DNA of 64,000 bases from Verrucomicrobiota bacterium (GCA_021772615.1 JAJFLQ010000064.1:44423-108422), one strand, 5' to 3'; shown: positions 37,925 to 48,148, counted from the stretch's first letter. The notes: generated by a model from the sequence alone, not told the origin. Translations and numbers: made by a program.

Positions 37925-40225
37925 ATGGAATGTCAAAGGTATCGCGTCGCGCTCAGCGTCGTGTTTGCATGGGGCCTGGTGTCTGGCATCGATATCCGGG
38001 GAGCAACGCTGTCCGAATTCGGCACGGCAGAGCAGTTGGTTTCACGGGGTGCGTTCACCGAAGCCATTGTCGAGATTGATCGTCGCCTGAATGCCGCGGC
38101 TGGTACGGATCCGGCTGTGTCTTGCGCCGGACATTTGTTGAAGGTCGGTATTTATCAGCAGCGCGGTTTTATCGACAAGGCTCATGAGAGTCTTGCCGCT
38201 GCGCGCAAGGCCGCCATGCTGTGCGAGGATCCGCATATCAAGCTGGTCACGTTGATTCAGGTAAGCGATTTCCTGTTGGCAACGGGAAAACTAAAAAGCA
38301 GCGAAGAATCTGGGTATCAGGCCCTGATGGCTGCGCGAAAACTTGCCGACCCACGTTTGCTGGTTGCTGCGCTGAACAACTGGGGTATTATCAATCATCG
38401 TCTTGAGCGCTATGACGATGCTGCCGCTGCATTCGCCGAGTGCCTTGAGTCGATCGACGCTGCGCATGACGCCAGTTTGCACATCCGGGTGCTGTTAAAC
38501 ACTGCGGCTACCCGCCAGGCTCTTGGCGATTTCAAGGGTGTTCACACCCTTGCGATGACAGCAGAACGTCTCTGCCGCAAACTGCCCGAAAACTACGATC
38601 GCGCGTTTCTCACAGCCTCGGTAGCCGCGACGGGATTGCGCGTTCATGAGGCGTGCCTGCTGCAGTCGTCACCGCAATTCGCGTTTGACGCTGCCGCAGT
38701 GCGCCAGCTTCTGCTCGCTGCGGATAGCCAGGCCGCCGTGATCGGCAGCAATCGCCTGCGCTCCGACGCAACGGGAAAAATGGGCCGGCTTTATGAGTTG
38801 GCCGGTCAACACGGCGATGCCGAAGTCTTGACGGATCGTGCGTTATTCTTCGCCACGCAGACGGGCGACGCGGATCTGCTTTATCGCTGGTACTGGCAGA
38901 AAGGCAGGCTACTCAAAGCATCGGGGAAACCCGACGAGTCGATCGTTGCGTATGAGCGCGCCGTTACCCTTCTCGGGCCGATTCGGAACGATTTGACGTC
39001 CGGGATTCGGCGTGACCAGTCGACCTTTGAGCGCAGTGTCAAACCGGTTTATTACCAACTGGCTCAGCTCTACCTGGAGCAGTCCGAACAGGTTGAGGGT
39101 GACGCCCGGCGATTTCGTCTTCGTTCCGTCCTCGACACGGTCGAACTACTTAAAACCGCAGAATTGGAAAATTATTTTCATGACAGCTGCGTGGCGGCCC
39201 TGGAATCCCGACAAATGCGCCTTGATGAGCTGAACATAGACGCTGCCGTCGTGTATCCGCTTATATTCGAGAACAGTCTCGAGGTGTTCTTGATAGTACG
39301 CAATCGCATATCCAGATTCAGTTACGAGATCGACCAGGCGTCGCTCGAAAAGGAAGTGCGAGACTTGCGACGGCTGCTGCAAAAACGGTCGTCAAAACGT
39401 TTTTTTCATCCCGCGCGCGCGCTGTACGACTGGATCATTCGCCCACTTGAGGCTGAATTAGCTGCCGAAGACATCCATACGTTGGTTGTAGTTCCGGACG
39501 GTGTGATGCGACTGATTCCGTTTGCCACACTTCATGACGGCGAAAAGTTTCTGATAGAAAAATTTGCACTGGCAACGACACCGGGACTGAAACTGCTCGA
39601 TCCGCAACGTTTCGACCGCGAGAATCTCAGTGCGATGATCGCAGGGCTTTCGGCCGAGGTGCAAGGACACTCAGCGCTGCCCAGCGTTACGGAGGAAGTT
39701 CATTCTATCGACCAGGTACTGGAAGGCAACGTGCTGCTGAACGAAGTTTATACCAGTGAGAATGTGTATCAGACACTACGCAACAATCCCTTCCGTGTGG
39801 TTCATCTCGCTACCCACGGACAGTTCGACCGCAATGCCGAGGACACATACCTGCTGACTTATGACGAGAAAATGACCATGGACAAACTTGAATCGATCAT
39901 CAAACTGGCGCGCTTCCGGGATGAGCCAATTGAATTGCTGACGCTCAGTGCGTGCAAGACCGGAGTTGGCGATGAGAAGTCGGCTCTGGGGCTGGCGGGA
40001 ATCGCCGTAAAATCGGGAGCGCGCAGCGCGATCGCGACGCTCTGGTATATCAGCGATGAAGCGGCAATGCAGGTCATCACCGAATTTTACCGTCAACTCA
40101 CCGGCGACGCCGAGATTACGAAGGCACAGGCACTGCAGGCCGCCCAGGTACATGTTATGAAGGAACGGCGTTTTCGCCATCCTGCGTATTGGGGCCCGTA
40201 TTTGCTGATCGGCAATTGGTTATGA
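37925..40225 (+). CDS. TPR + CHAT (caspase-like) domain protein with predicted signal peptide
   Basis: N-terminal hydrophobic leader; TPR-like repeats; CHAT motifs VVHLATHGQF and LLTLSACKTGVGD; C-term HPAYWGPYLLIGNW. Confidence 0.92.
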   Translation: MECQRYRVALSVVFAWGLVSGIDIRGATLSEFGTAEQLVSRGAFTEAIVEIDRRLNAAAGTDPAVSCAGHLLKVGIYQQRGFIDKAHESLAAARKAAMLCEDPHIKLVTLIQVSDFLLATGKLKSSEESGYQALMAARKLADPRLLVAALNNWGIINHRLERYDDAAAAFAECLESIDAAHDASLHIRVLLNTAATRQALGDFKGVHTLAMTAERLCRKLPENYDRAFLTASVAATGLRVHEACLLQSSPQFAFDAAAVRQLLLAADSQAAVIGSNRLRSDATGKMGRLYELAGQHGDAEVLTDRALFFATQTGDADLLYRWYWQKGRLLKASGKPDESIVAYERAVTLLGPIRNDLTSGIRRDQSTFERSVKPVYYQLAQLYLEQSEQVEGDARRFRLRSVLDTVELLKTAELENYFHDSCVAALESRQMRLDELNIDAAVVYPLIFENSLEVFLIVRNRISRFSYEIDQASLEKEVRDLRRLLQKRSSKRFFHPARALYDWIIRPLEAELAAEDIHTLVVVPDGVMRLIPFATLHDGEKFLIEKFALATTPGLKLLDPQRFDRENLSAMIAGLSAEVQGHSALPSVTEEVHSIDQVLEGNVLLNEVYTSENVYQTLRNNPFRVVHLATHGQFDRNAEDTYLLTYDEKMTMDKLESIIKLARFRDEPIELLTLSACKTGVGDEKSALGLAGIAVKSGARSAIATLWYISDEAAMQVITEFYRQLTGDAEITKAQALQAAQVHVMKERRFRHPAYWGPYLLIGNWL

Positions 40226-40244
40226 TCCCAGCAACCTCGATAAT

Positions 40245-41837
40245 TCAGGCGATGCGCGGGCCGGCTGCAGCGATGTGCTCGCTGGAATATGAATCGTATT
40301 TGCGGAAATTCTTCACAAATAGATCGGCGAGTTCGCCGGACTTGGCGTCATAAGACTGCTTGCTCTTCCAGGTGTCGCGAGGCCACAACACCTTCCGCGG
40401 CACATTCGGACAACTTGTGGGTACGTCAAAAGAGAAAACCGGCTCGACCTTGCGCTCAACATCCGTGAGTTTTCCGGCGTGTATGGCATCGACAATCGCT
40501 CGGGTTATTGACAGGTCTATGCGCTTGCCCTCGCCATATGGGCCACCGGACCAGCCGGTATTAATAAGCCACACATCGACCTGATGACGCCGAATTTTGC
40601 CTGCCAGCAATTCCGCGTATTTTGTCGGGCGCCGCACCATGAATGCCTCGCCGAAGCATGCGGAGAATGTGGCCTGCGGTTCCGTGACACCCACTTCGGT
40701 TCCGGCGACCTTTGCCGTGTATCCGCTGATAAAATGGTACATCGCCTGTTCGGGCGTAAGCTTGCTGATCGGCGGCAGGACGCCAAATGCATCACAAGTC
40801 AGGAAAATAATATTTCGTGGATGCGGCCCGACACAGGGTATGGCGGCGTTGGCGATGTATTCAATCGGGTATGACGCCCTCGTATTTTCCGTCAGGGTGC
40901 TGTCCATGTAATCGACCACCCGTGTTACCGGATCGTAAACTACATTCTCCAATATCGTTCCGAAACGGATGGCATCAAAGATTTCGGGCTCTTTGTCCGG
41001 CGACAGACCAATGCATTTGGCGTAGCACCCGCCTTCGATATTGAAGATGCCCTGATCGCTCCAGCAATGCTCGTCGTCGCCGATCAGGCGTCGGTGGGGA
41101 TCCGCAGACAACGTCGTCTTGCCGGTGCCTGACAATCCGAAGAACAGAGACAGATCATCGTTGTCGCCGACGTTGGCCGAACAATGCATCGAGAGCACAC
41201 CGCGTTTGGGCATGATATGGTTCATGATTGTGAATACGCCCTTCTTCATTTCGCCGGCATATTCAGTACCCAGAATCACGACCTCGCCTCGCTCGAAACT
41301 TATGTCGATACTCGTTGACGATGTCATTTGCGATGTGTAGCGGTTTGCCGGAAAACTGCCGGCGTTATAGATCGTGTAGTCCGGCGCCCCAAAGTCTGCT
41401 AGTTCTGCAGCTGTCGGGCGGATCAACATGTTGTGCATGAAGAGGGCATGATATGCCCGCGAGCAGATCACTCGCACCTTGATTCGGTAATTCGGATCCC
41501 AACCCGCGAAGCCGTCGATCGCATAGAGCTGCTCGAACGTATTGAGATAGTCGATCGCACGTTCGTGATTTATGAGAAACGTATGATCGTCGAGTTTTAT
41601 GTTGATCGCCCCCCAGTTCACGTGTCGCAAACTTGCGGGATGGTAGACGATACGTTTGTCCTTCGGGCTGCGGCCGGTTTTTTCCCCGGACGACACGATC
41701 AAGGCGCCCTCACTCGTGATGGCTGTGTTTTTCTCGTTTTTCAGTGCCTGTTCGTAAAGCACCGCCGGCGGCACATTGCGGAGTATCCGTTTTACATGGA
41801 TACCGGAATCATGCAGACTGAAGGGTTTCGACATCAT
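40245..41837 (-). CDS. pckA: Phosphoenolpyruvate carboxykinase (ATP)
   Basis: [55 protein letters not shown]-type [14 protein letters not shown]. Confidence 0.97.
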   Translation of the reverse strand: MMSKPFSLHDSGIHVKRILRNVPPAVLYEQALKNEKNTAITSEGALIVSSGEKTGRSPKDKRIVYHPASLRHVNWGAINIKLDDHTFLINHERAIDYLNTFEQLYAIDGFAGWDPNYRIKVRVICSRAYHALFMHNMLIRPTAAELADFGAPDYTIYNAGSFPANRYTSQMTSSTSIDISFERGEVVILGTEYAGEMKKGVFTIMNHIMPKRGVLSMHCSANVGDNDDLSLFFGLSGTGKTTLSADPHRRLIGDDEHCWSDQGIFNIEGGCYAKCIGLSPDKEPEIFDAIRFGTILENVVYDPVTRVVDYMDSTLTENTRASYPIEYIANAAIPCVGPHPRNIIFLTCDAFGVLPPISKLTPEQAMYHFISGYTAKVAGTEVGVTEPQATFSACFGEAFMVRRPTKYAELLAGKIRRHQVDVWLINTGWSGGPYGEGKRIDLSITRAIVDAIHAGKLTDVERKVEPVFSFDVPTSCPNVPRKVLWPRDTWKSKQSYDAKSGELADLFVKNFRKYDSYSSEHIAAAGPRIA

Positions 41838-41867
41838 GGCCTCCGAATATATACGTGGTCATTGTAG

Positions 41868-42281
41868 CTATTGGCCGACGAGGATCAACAGCAATTTTCC
41901 GGTGTTCGCAGGAAAGCCGCCCAGAATGAGCGGTTTGCCATCTTTCAATACAACGGTGGTTTTCAATAACTCGGTATTCTTCTTGGTAACGGTGACGGTC
42001 AAATCATTCTGCATGCCGCGGCAGGCGACCCGGATCCCCTGCGCCATCGTCACGGTCTTGTCGGCCGGCAGATCCGCATTTTTCAAGTCGAGTAGCCGGT
42101 AGCTGGAAAACGGAAGCTGCGTCGTTAGTATGGATGACACATCATCGAGTGTCGTGTCAACGCCCTGCGAGCCTTCGTTGGATGCGTGGACGAGGCGCAG
42201 CACGACCCGATCCGACGCATGAGCAGACCATCCTGCTATCAGGAAACAAATGGCGGCGATCACTGATGTTTTGCGGCTCAC
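41868..42281 (-). CDS. Small exported protein in ECF sigma operon
   Basis: Signal peptide MSRKTSVIAAICFLIAGWSAHAS; overlaps upstream anti-sigma-like ORF by 4 nt. Confidence 0.6.
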   Translation of the reverse strand: MSRKTSVIAAICFLIAGWSAHASDRVVLRLVHASNEGSQGVDTTLDDVSSILTTQLPFSSYRLLDLKNADLPADKTVTMAQGIRVACRGMQNDLTVTVTKKNTELLKTTVVLKDGKPLILGGFPANTGKLLLILVGQ

Positions 42282-42646
42282 AGGCGACTCTCACCGTTGT
42301 TGAGTTTCATGTCGGCAATCCAGACAACTGTACCGTCGTCGTCTTCTGATTCCATTATAATGGTCGCACTGTGAGTTGCAAATACTTCGAGTTTTTTTAC
42401 CCTGGTATTACCCTGTGCGAGATCACCTGATGACGGTGTGGGGACGTTCACGGCTACAGCGACCATGACCGCAATCGCGGTGAACAAGAGCGCCGGACGC
42501 CATGCAAATGACGGCCGGGCAGGGCGCTCACGGACCTGCTCCGCCGCCCGGACACGAAATGTCTTCCAGAATGTGTCGGCATCCTGCGGGGTGCGTTGTA
42601 CCCGCTGTTGCTCAAACAACTGCTTTAATTCATCGTTATTCGACAT
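42278..42646 (-). CDS. Putative membrane-anchored anti-sigma-like protein
   Basis: Cytoplasmic N-terminus, single TM (PALLFTAIAVMVAVAVNV), immediately downstream of and overlapping the ECF sigma gene. Confidence 0.6.
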   Translation of the reverse strand: MSNNDELKQLFEQQRVQRTPQDADTFWKTFRVRAAEQVRERPARPSFAWRPALLFTAIAVMVAVAVNVPTPSSGDLAQGNTRVKKLEVFATHSATIIMESEDDDGTVVWIADMKLNNGESRL

Positions 42647-43202
42647 GAGTCATTAAATTTCTGAGTTTTCGTTTACCGTTGAACAATCGTGACATCACGG
42701 TGCCGATACTTACACCGGTTGCCGCCGCAATCTCCCGATAGCTCAACCCGTCGCTGTAACGCAGTAACAACGTTGCGCGATGCATCGGATCAAGACGGCC
42801 CAGAAGATCGCCGACGATACTCGCTTCCTCTTTTTTGATCATCTTTTCAGCCGGCGTCGCAGCGTCTGCGTCCGCCAGTTCAGATAAATCCCGATTTGCC
42901 ATCTCGTCTTCTGCGACCGTGTGCTTGCGATGACGATTTCGACTGCGGATGAAATCAAGTGCGCAATTGTGCGTGATGCGATACAGCCATGTTGTCAATG
43001 TGGCACGTCGGTTGAATCGCGGCAATGCGTGCCATGCCTTCAGATATGTCTCCATCACGACGTCATCGGCATCATCAACGCCGGCAAGACGTGCCGCGAT
43101 CGTGAACACTTTTGGCCGCAACGACTCGAATACTTCGGCGAAGGCATTGATGTCGCCACCAAGCGCCAGCTCTATCTTCTTTCTGGTATCGGTCGTTATC
43201 AT
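42636..43202 (-). CDS. ECF-family RNA polymerase sigma factor
   Basis: Region 2 DVVMETYLKAWHALPRFNRRATLTTWLYRITHNCALDFIRSRNR; region 4 LLLRYSDGLSYREIAAATGVSIGTVMSRLFNGKRKLR. Confidence 0.92.
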   Translation of the reverse strand: MITTDTRKKIELALGGDINAFAEVFESLRPKVFTIAARLAGVDDADDVVMETYLKAWHALPRFNRRATLTTWLYRITHNCALDFIRSRNRHRKHTVAEDEMANRDLSELADADAATPAEKMIKKEEASIVGDLLGRLDPMHRATLLLRYSDGLSYREIAAATGVSIGTVMSRLFNGKRKLRNLMTHVE

Positions 43203-43239
43203 ATTAGACGTGTACTGGAGGGAACTTATTCACACGCAT

Positions 43240-43266
43240 TCTGACAAAGTTTGTATTGTGAAGTTC
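43240..43266 (-). promoter_or_regulatory. Candidate ECF-type promoter upstream of the sigma operon
   Basis: On the minus strand GAACTT-N16-TCAGA, ~38 nt upstream of the sigma factor ATG; resembles the sigma-E-type GGAACTT-N15/16-TCTGA/TCAAA pattern. Confidence 0.35.
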
Positions 43267-43604
43267 GACTGCTGAGTGGCACAGCGACCTTCGCTGTAGC
43301 CGTGATATGTCGCGGTCTGTTGCCGATCCAGCACGCGATACTGATGGTAGCTGCAAAAGTAATGATGATGAACGTTGACTGGAAAGCTTGTAATATCAAT
43401 GGATAATCTTCACGCCATTCTGATCCTTTCGTCTGCTGTCAGATTTTTTTTCAAAAAATCTGATTGTGTGTGAATAAATCATGAGTGGGGCTCGTCAAAC
43501 CTCATAACGGCGCCACATATCGCAGGTTTCACGGTACACGGCAAGCGTAACCCGCGGCCTGCGGCAATCAACAATCGAATGCTTCACATCAAAGGAGGTC
43601 GAAA

Positions 43605-44069
43605 ATGAAACGCAGTCTACTCTCAACGACAGCCGCCGCCTGCCTGGTCCTGGCAGTGATCGGCACATCGGCAACACACGCTGGAGACCGAGAATGGTCA
43701 ACCGCTGGAAAAATTCTTTCCGGGGCGGTTGCCTTCAGCCTGCTCGACAATGCGCTGGGGCATCGCAAACGGCATGTTCGGCACCGCGAGCGGGCATACT
43801 CTGGTCCGAATTGCCCACCCAGGTATCGGCATCCACGACCGCGCCGTCATCATTTTCGGCGTGATCGGCGCCAGTACAATCACCGCTACACCAAGCCGCA
43901 CCGCCCTGCCAAGCGTATCAAGGGCTGTGACGACGACGTGATTGTCCACATCGAAAATGGCCGACGCATCATGCAACCCAGGGTCAAGGGCGCCACAGCC
44001 TATCTTCAGGTCTATTCAGAAGTGTGTCACGAGTGGGTAACGATCGAAGAGTATCCGAGCATCTGGTGA
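43605..44069 (+). CDS. Small exported His/Arg-rich basic protein
   Basis: Signal peptide MKRSLLSTTAAACLVLAVIGTSATHAG; basic HRKRHVRHRERAYSG...RYRHPRPRRHHFRRDRRQ; strong RBS AAAGGAGG upstream. Confidence 0.65.
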   Translation: MKRSLLSTTAAACLVLAVIGTSATHAGDREWSTAGKILSGAVAFSLLDNALGHRKRHVRHRERAYSGPNCPPRYRHPRPRRHHFRRDRRQYNHRYTKPHRPAKRIKGCDDDVIVHIENGRRIMQPRVKGATAYLQVYSEVCHEWVTIEEYPSIW

Positions 44070-44098
44070 AGAGGTGGCGGTGTTTAGGTATGAACCAA

Positions 44099-44134
44099 CG
44101 GCTGCCCGCAGAATCTGCGGGCAGCCGTTTTTTT
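44099..44134 (+). terminator. Rho-independent terminator
   Basis: CGGCTGCCCGCAGA...TCTGCGGGCAGCCG hairpin followed by TTTTTTT. Confidence 0.95.
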
Positions 44135-44135
44135 G

Positions 44136-44234
44136 CTGGAGTTCGCGCTTTAGCGTGCTTACACGTTCACCCTGCGAATCGCTCAACGGAACGGGACGTG
44201 GCGTGTAACCCACACTGAAGTGTGAACGCCAACG
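44136..44234. repeat. REPIN-like inverted repeat element (about 100 bp)
   Basis: Left CTGGAGTTCGCGCTTTAGCGTGCTTACACG and right (revcomp) CCGTTGGCGTTCACACTTCAGTGTGGGTTACACGC; related half-copies at 919-953 and 62884-62918. Confidence 0.65.
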
Positions 44235-44257
44235 GAATTACGTGAAGGGCATTGGAT

Positions 44258-45148
44258 TCAGGCACAGCGCGGACGCCGGTAGGAGCCAAGGACCCGTAGC
44301 ACTTCGGCTTCCTTCTCTTTCGGCGTTAGACGATAGCGTATCGACTCAATGCAACGGAGAAAGTCCGGATTATTGCGATGACACGCGATCTCGAGATAGA
44401 ACATCTGCGGCTCGATGTCGGTGATGACATCGTCGATAGCCGGCCTTGAGTGGATCTTGGCATTGTTGAGATTGTGGTATGCGACCTGGCTGAGTATTTC
44501 GGCAAGCAGTCCGGGGCGATCAGCGTAGGGCGTCACGACGATCATGGTGAGATTATCTTCCGGCGGGTCAATAGCAGCAGCTTCCGTTTTCGCAAGCAGG
44601 TAGAAATCGGTGAAATTCGAATGGCCATGACGCCTGTTTCCGATATTCTCGGCGACAATCTCAAGGCCGCAGTCTACCAGGGCCTGCCTCCCGGCTACTG
44701 CAAGACCGGCTTTGGCTTCGCATACGATGCGAGCGCCCTCAGCGGTGCTTGCCACACTCATCATTTCCGCATCCGGGTAGTGCTCCCAGAGGTATTGCGA
44801 ACACTGTGCAAGCCCTTTGGGATGGGAATAAATGCGGTCGGCATGCGCGCCGCATTCCGGCGTACCGAGAGCCCATTCGATCCGCACCCGTTGTGCGCCG
44901 ACAATGACCATCCGGTGCTCATATATCAGGTCGAGCGTCTCCTGCACGAGCCCTTCGAGATAGTTGTAGTAGGGAAGTACGGCGAACAGGTGATCGTCGC
45001 ATTCCTGCGGTGGCCCGCTCAGGCTGTGGGCAACGGCTTCCATGGACGAGAGCGGCACCATTTCGGCCGGAACGCCCAACCGGTTTGCCAGACGTACCGC
45101 GGCCAGTTCGGAAAATGTGCAACGCGGTCCGAGGTAGTGAACCTTCAC
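44258..45148 (-). CDS. pheA: Prephenate dehydratase with ACT domain
   Basis: YLGPRCTFSELAA...VLPYYNYLEGLVQETLDLI...GAQRVRIEWALG...NFTDFYLLAK...ACT: VVTPYADRPGLLAEILSQVAYHNLNNAKIHSRP. Confidence 0.85.
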   Translation of the reverse strand: MKVHYLGPRCTFSELAAVRLANRLGVPAEMVPLSSMEAVAHSLSGPPQECDDHLFAVLPYYNYLEGLVQETLDLIYEHRMVIVGAQRVRIEWALGTPECGAHADRIYSHPKGLAQCSQYLWEHYPDAEMMSVASTAEGARIVCEAKAGLAVAGRQALVDCGLEIVAENIGNRRHGHSNFTDFYLLAKTEAAAIDPPEDNLTMIVVTPYADRPGLLAEILSQVAYHNLNNAKIHSRPAIDDVITDIEPQMFYLEIACHRNNPDFLRCIESIRYRLTPKEKEAEVLRVLGSYRRPRCA

Positions 45149-46911
45149 CGCTTTCTCCGCAAAACAATCAACGAGGCGAGCATCGATGCGAATAATACAA
45201 GAGACCGTGGCTCCGGTATCGCTGCGGGAACAAAGAAGACGTTGTCCTGTAGTCCCGTGACCGTTGAGTTTTGCATGATGATCGTGGCCAGCGTCGTTGA
45301 CTCGAGGTCGGAAATGGTCATGCCGAGTTCCGCCAGTATGCCATCGAGTGCGCTATCGTGTTGATACCAGAATCGATCTCCGTCCCGCAATCTGGTGAAT
45401 TCATCGGCGAGCGAGACCGCCAGCAGCTCGCCGATACCGCTGCCGCCAAATGGATCTTCAGCGAGAGCGCCTGCCCACAGATCGATGTTGTCGACGTCGC
45501 CATATACATCCTCGAGCAACAACTGCAAATCAGTATCGCCGGTAATGTCGGCGAACGATGCCACCGGATTCAGGCCATACGCAACTCGCGTTGTGTTATA
45601 ATCCGCCAAACCGTGATCACGGCCGCGTTGGATATTCAGGCTCGCGAGGTCGAATCCACCCGCACCCGGCGGTCCGAACAAGAAATTGCGCACGTCATCG
45701 ATCACAAGGTTATCCACCTCTTCCATCATGTCCAGCGACAACCCGCGGAGGATCAAGTCCACATTCTCCGGTGCCTGGAGAAGATGGTTGGGGTTGAAGA
45801 ATGCTGATTGCAGCGGCAGATCGCCCGGACCAGCGTCCTGACCGGTGTTGTCTGCATGTGAAAGATGCTCCGGCAGCATTGAATGCCCCAGACGATACAA
45901 GGCCGTGGAGAACTCGGTTGAGATTGAGGCGTCAAGGCCGGGGTCGTAGCCGCTACTGTCCGGTCCCGGTGCATGGGAACCGAGCAACGCCGGCAGGAAT
46001 TCATTGTAGGTGATAATCTGCATCTCGGCGCCCACGATTTTCCTCGCGCGCTCGTAAATATCGTCATCGCTGAGGCCCGGATTGTTGGTCGCGATGTCCG
46101 CCGCCAGGCGATTGTGTTCCCGCACGAATATAGCGTGCATGGACGTTAGGCCGACGTGTTCGTTTACTCGTACATCGCCCGAAAGAAAAAGGTCTGCGGG
46201 ACCAAGTGAGGGATTGGCATTGTCATTTTCTTCACCGACCGTATTCAACATCGGCAGGAGTCCGCCGGCGGTGGTCGTGAGCAACCCACCGGTGTCGCGA
46301 AGAGCTGCCGCGCGGTTGGCATCGGAACCGTAGATGTTGGACGCGTCGATGTAGGACGTGATCTGATTTAACTGTTGCCTGGGATTACCTGCATCAGTGC
46401 CGGAACCAGGGTCAAATACCGAGCGATTCAGAAAAATTTCCTGTTCCCCGGTACCACCGGGATCAAAGTGTGGATCACCCGCCGGGACCGCGATATTGAA
46501 CGATTCCACGGGACTGGCGCCGCCGGTAAGATCGATATCGTGATCCAGAAACTGCCCCCACTGCCACACGAAATTGCTTAGCCCCAGGCTATTTCCTGAT
46601 GTGGTCGACTGTGCGGCCAGTGTATTGCTGACCAGCCTCGGGCTCGGTCGATCGTTGCCGGCCGGAGCCGAGATGCCGTCTTCGTAATCGGCCGGAGCGA
46701 GGCGCAGCAAGGGCGTATTCGCGGCGCCCCATGTCGGATTCGACACGTTATTTCCGGCGCCGTCGATGGTACGGTTTTCTCCATATATCGACCCGACGGC
46801 AAAGGACAGCGCCACATAAGTCCACACACGGAGGCGCCGTGAGCGTTGTCTGGATAGTGGCCAGACTTGTTGATATCTACGTTGGTGTGATTGCATACGA
46901 ATACCCCTCAT
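45145..46911 (-). CDS. Animal-type haem peroxidase family protein with PEP-CTERM sorting signal
   Basis: FVWQWGQFLDHDIDLT, ITSYIDASNIYGSD, LASLNIQRGRDHGLADYNTTR; C-terminus IPEPRSLVLFASMLASLIVLRRKR. Confidence 0.9.
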   Translation of the reverse strand: MRGIRMQSHQRRYQQVWPLSRQRSRRLRVWTYVALSFAVGSIYGENRTIDGAGNNVSNPTWGAANTPLLRLAPADYEDGISAPAGNDRPSPRLVSNTLAAQSTTSGNSLGLSNFVWQWGQFLDHDIDLTGGASPVESFNIAVPAGDPHFDPGGTGEQEIFLNRSVFDPGSGTDAGNPRQQLNQITSYIDASNIYGSDANRAAALRDTGGLLTTTAGGLLPMLNTVGEENDNANPSLGPADLFLSGDVRVNEHVGLTSMHAIFVREHNRLAADIATNNPGLSDDDIYERARKIVGAEMQIITYNEFLPALLGSHAPGPDSSGYDPGLDASISTEFSTALYRLGHSMLPEHLSHADNTGQDAGPGDLPLQSAFFNPNHLLQAPENVDLILRGLSLDMMEEVDNLVIDDVRNFLFGPPGAGGFDLASLNIQRGRDHGLADYNTTRVAYGLNPVASFADITGDTDLQLLLEDVYGDVDNIDLWAGALAEDPFGGSGIGELLAVSLADEFTRLRDGDRFWYQHDSALDGILAELGMTISDLESTTLATIIMQNSTVTGLQDNVFFVPAAIPEPRSLVLFASMLASLIVLRRKR

Positions 46912-47288
46912 GGTGCGAGTCAAGCTGTCGAAATGTGCAGAGATCCGCGCTTGCGGCACATATCACGGATGAATGCCACTGGCGATCCTGGACACTGGTT
47001 TGGTTACTTCACAATGTACGTCCAGAATGTATACTATAGCCGTGCGAGAATGTGCGTCAACGTTTTGGGCAGAATTCGAAATTTGAGTGTTTGCGGACTG
47101 TTTTTCTGGCAAAACCACGGTAATATTGTCGACAAGTAGTGCCTTCAGCCTCGATCCAGCACAATCTCAGCGCATCCCGGGAGCGCAAATCCCGCGGCTT
47201 GTTTAGACCGATATTGATCATGCCTGTGGGCGCGCGAAGTTTTTAGATGTGAAGCACCGTGAGGGTAAAAAACGGAAGGGAATTGCCC

Positions 47289-48041
47289 ATGAGCAAAACG
47301 ATATCAATTCATTCTTTTCGCGGCGGGACCGGGAAATCGAACAGTTCCGCGAATATCAGCTACAGTCTGGCGTCACAGGGCTTTCGGGTTGGCGTGATCG
47401 ACACAGATATTCAATCTCCCGGAATACATGTTCTGTTTGGCCTCGATGAGCCCCAGGGCTACACGCTCAACGACTATCTCTGGGGCAATACTACGATCAG
47501 CAATGTGGCCGTTGATATTTCCTCCAATGTCGGCATTCCAGAGGGACAATTATTTCTCATACCCAGCAGCATGAAAATGGGCGAGATCACCAAGATTCTC
47601 AAGCAGGGGTACGATGTCGGCCTGTTGAATCGGGGGTTTAAGGAGTTGCGTGAGACGCTGAAGCTCGACTATCTCATCATCGATACGCATCCGGGCCTGA
47701 ACGAAGAAACACTGCTATCCATCGCCATTTCGGATGCGCTCATCATCGTCATGCGTCCGGACAAGCAGGATTTTCAAGGGACAAGTGTGACGGTGGAGGT
47801 TGCCAGACGGCTGAAGACCAAGCGGATATTCCTGCTTGTGAACAAGGCACTATCCTATCACGATCCGGAGCAGATAAAGAACAAGGCGGAGAGTGTCTAC
47901 AATTGTCCTGTGGCAGCGGTTCTTCCACTTAGCCAAAAAATGGCCGAGCTCGCGAGTGGGGGGCTATTTGTACGGCGAAAACCCGACGAACCGTGGTCAG
48001 TGGGCATAAAGAAAGTTACAAAGCTGCTGACCGAGATTTAG
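47289..48041 (+). CDS. ParA/MinD-family P-loop ATPase
   Basis: Deviant Walker A variant HSFRGGTGKSNSSANISYSLA; GVIDTDIQSPG; DYLIIDTHPGLNEETLLSI. Confidence 0.88.
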   Translation: MSKTISIHSFRGGTGKSNSSANISYSLASQGFRVGVIDTDIQSPGIHVLFGLDEPQGYTLNDYLWGNTTISNVAVDISSNVGIPEGQLFLIPSSMKMGEITKILKQGYDVGLLNRGFKELRETLKLDYLIIDTHPGLNEETLLSIAISDALIIVMRPDKQDFQGTSVTVEVARRLKTKRIFLLVNKALSYHDPEQIKNKAESVYNCPVAAVLPLSQKMAELASGGLFVRRKPDEPWSVGIKKVTKLLTEI

Positions 48042-48148
48042 GCGTTCATTAGGGCAGCTCTGAAAGCCGCCCCCGCACCGTGTACAATTTCCAGCGACAT
48101 CGACGTCATGCGTGAGCCGTTGTCAAACATGCATTCTGGTAGGGATTC

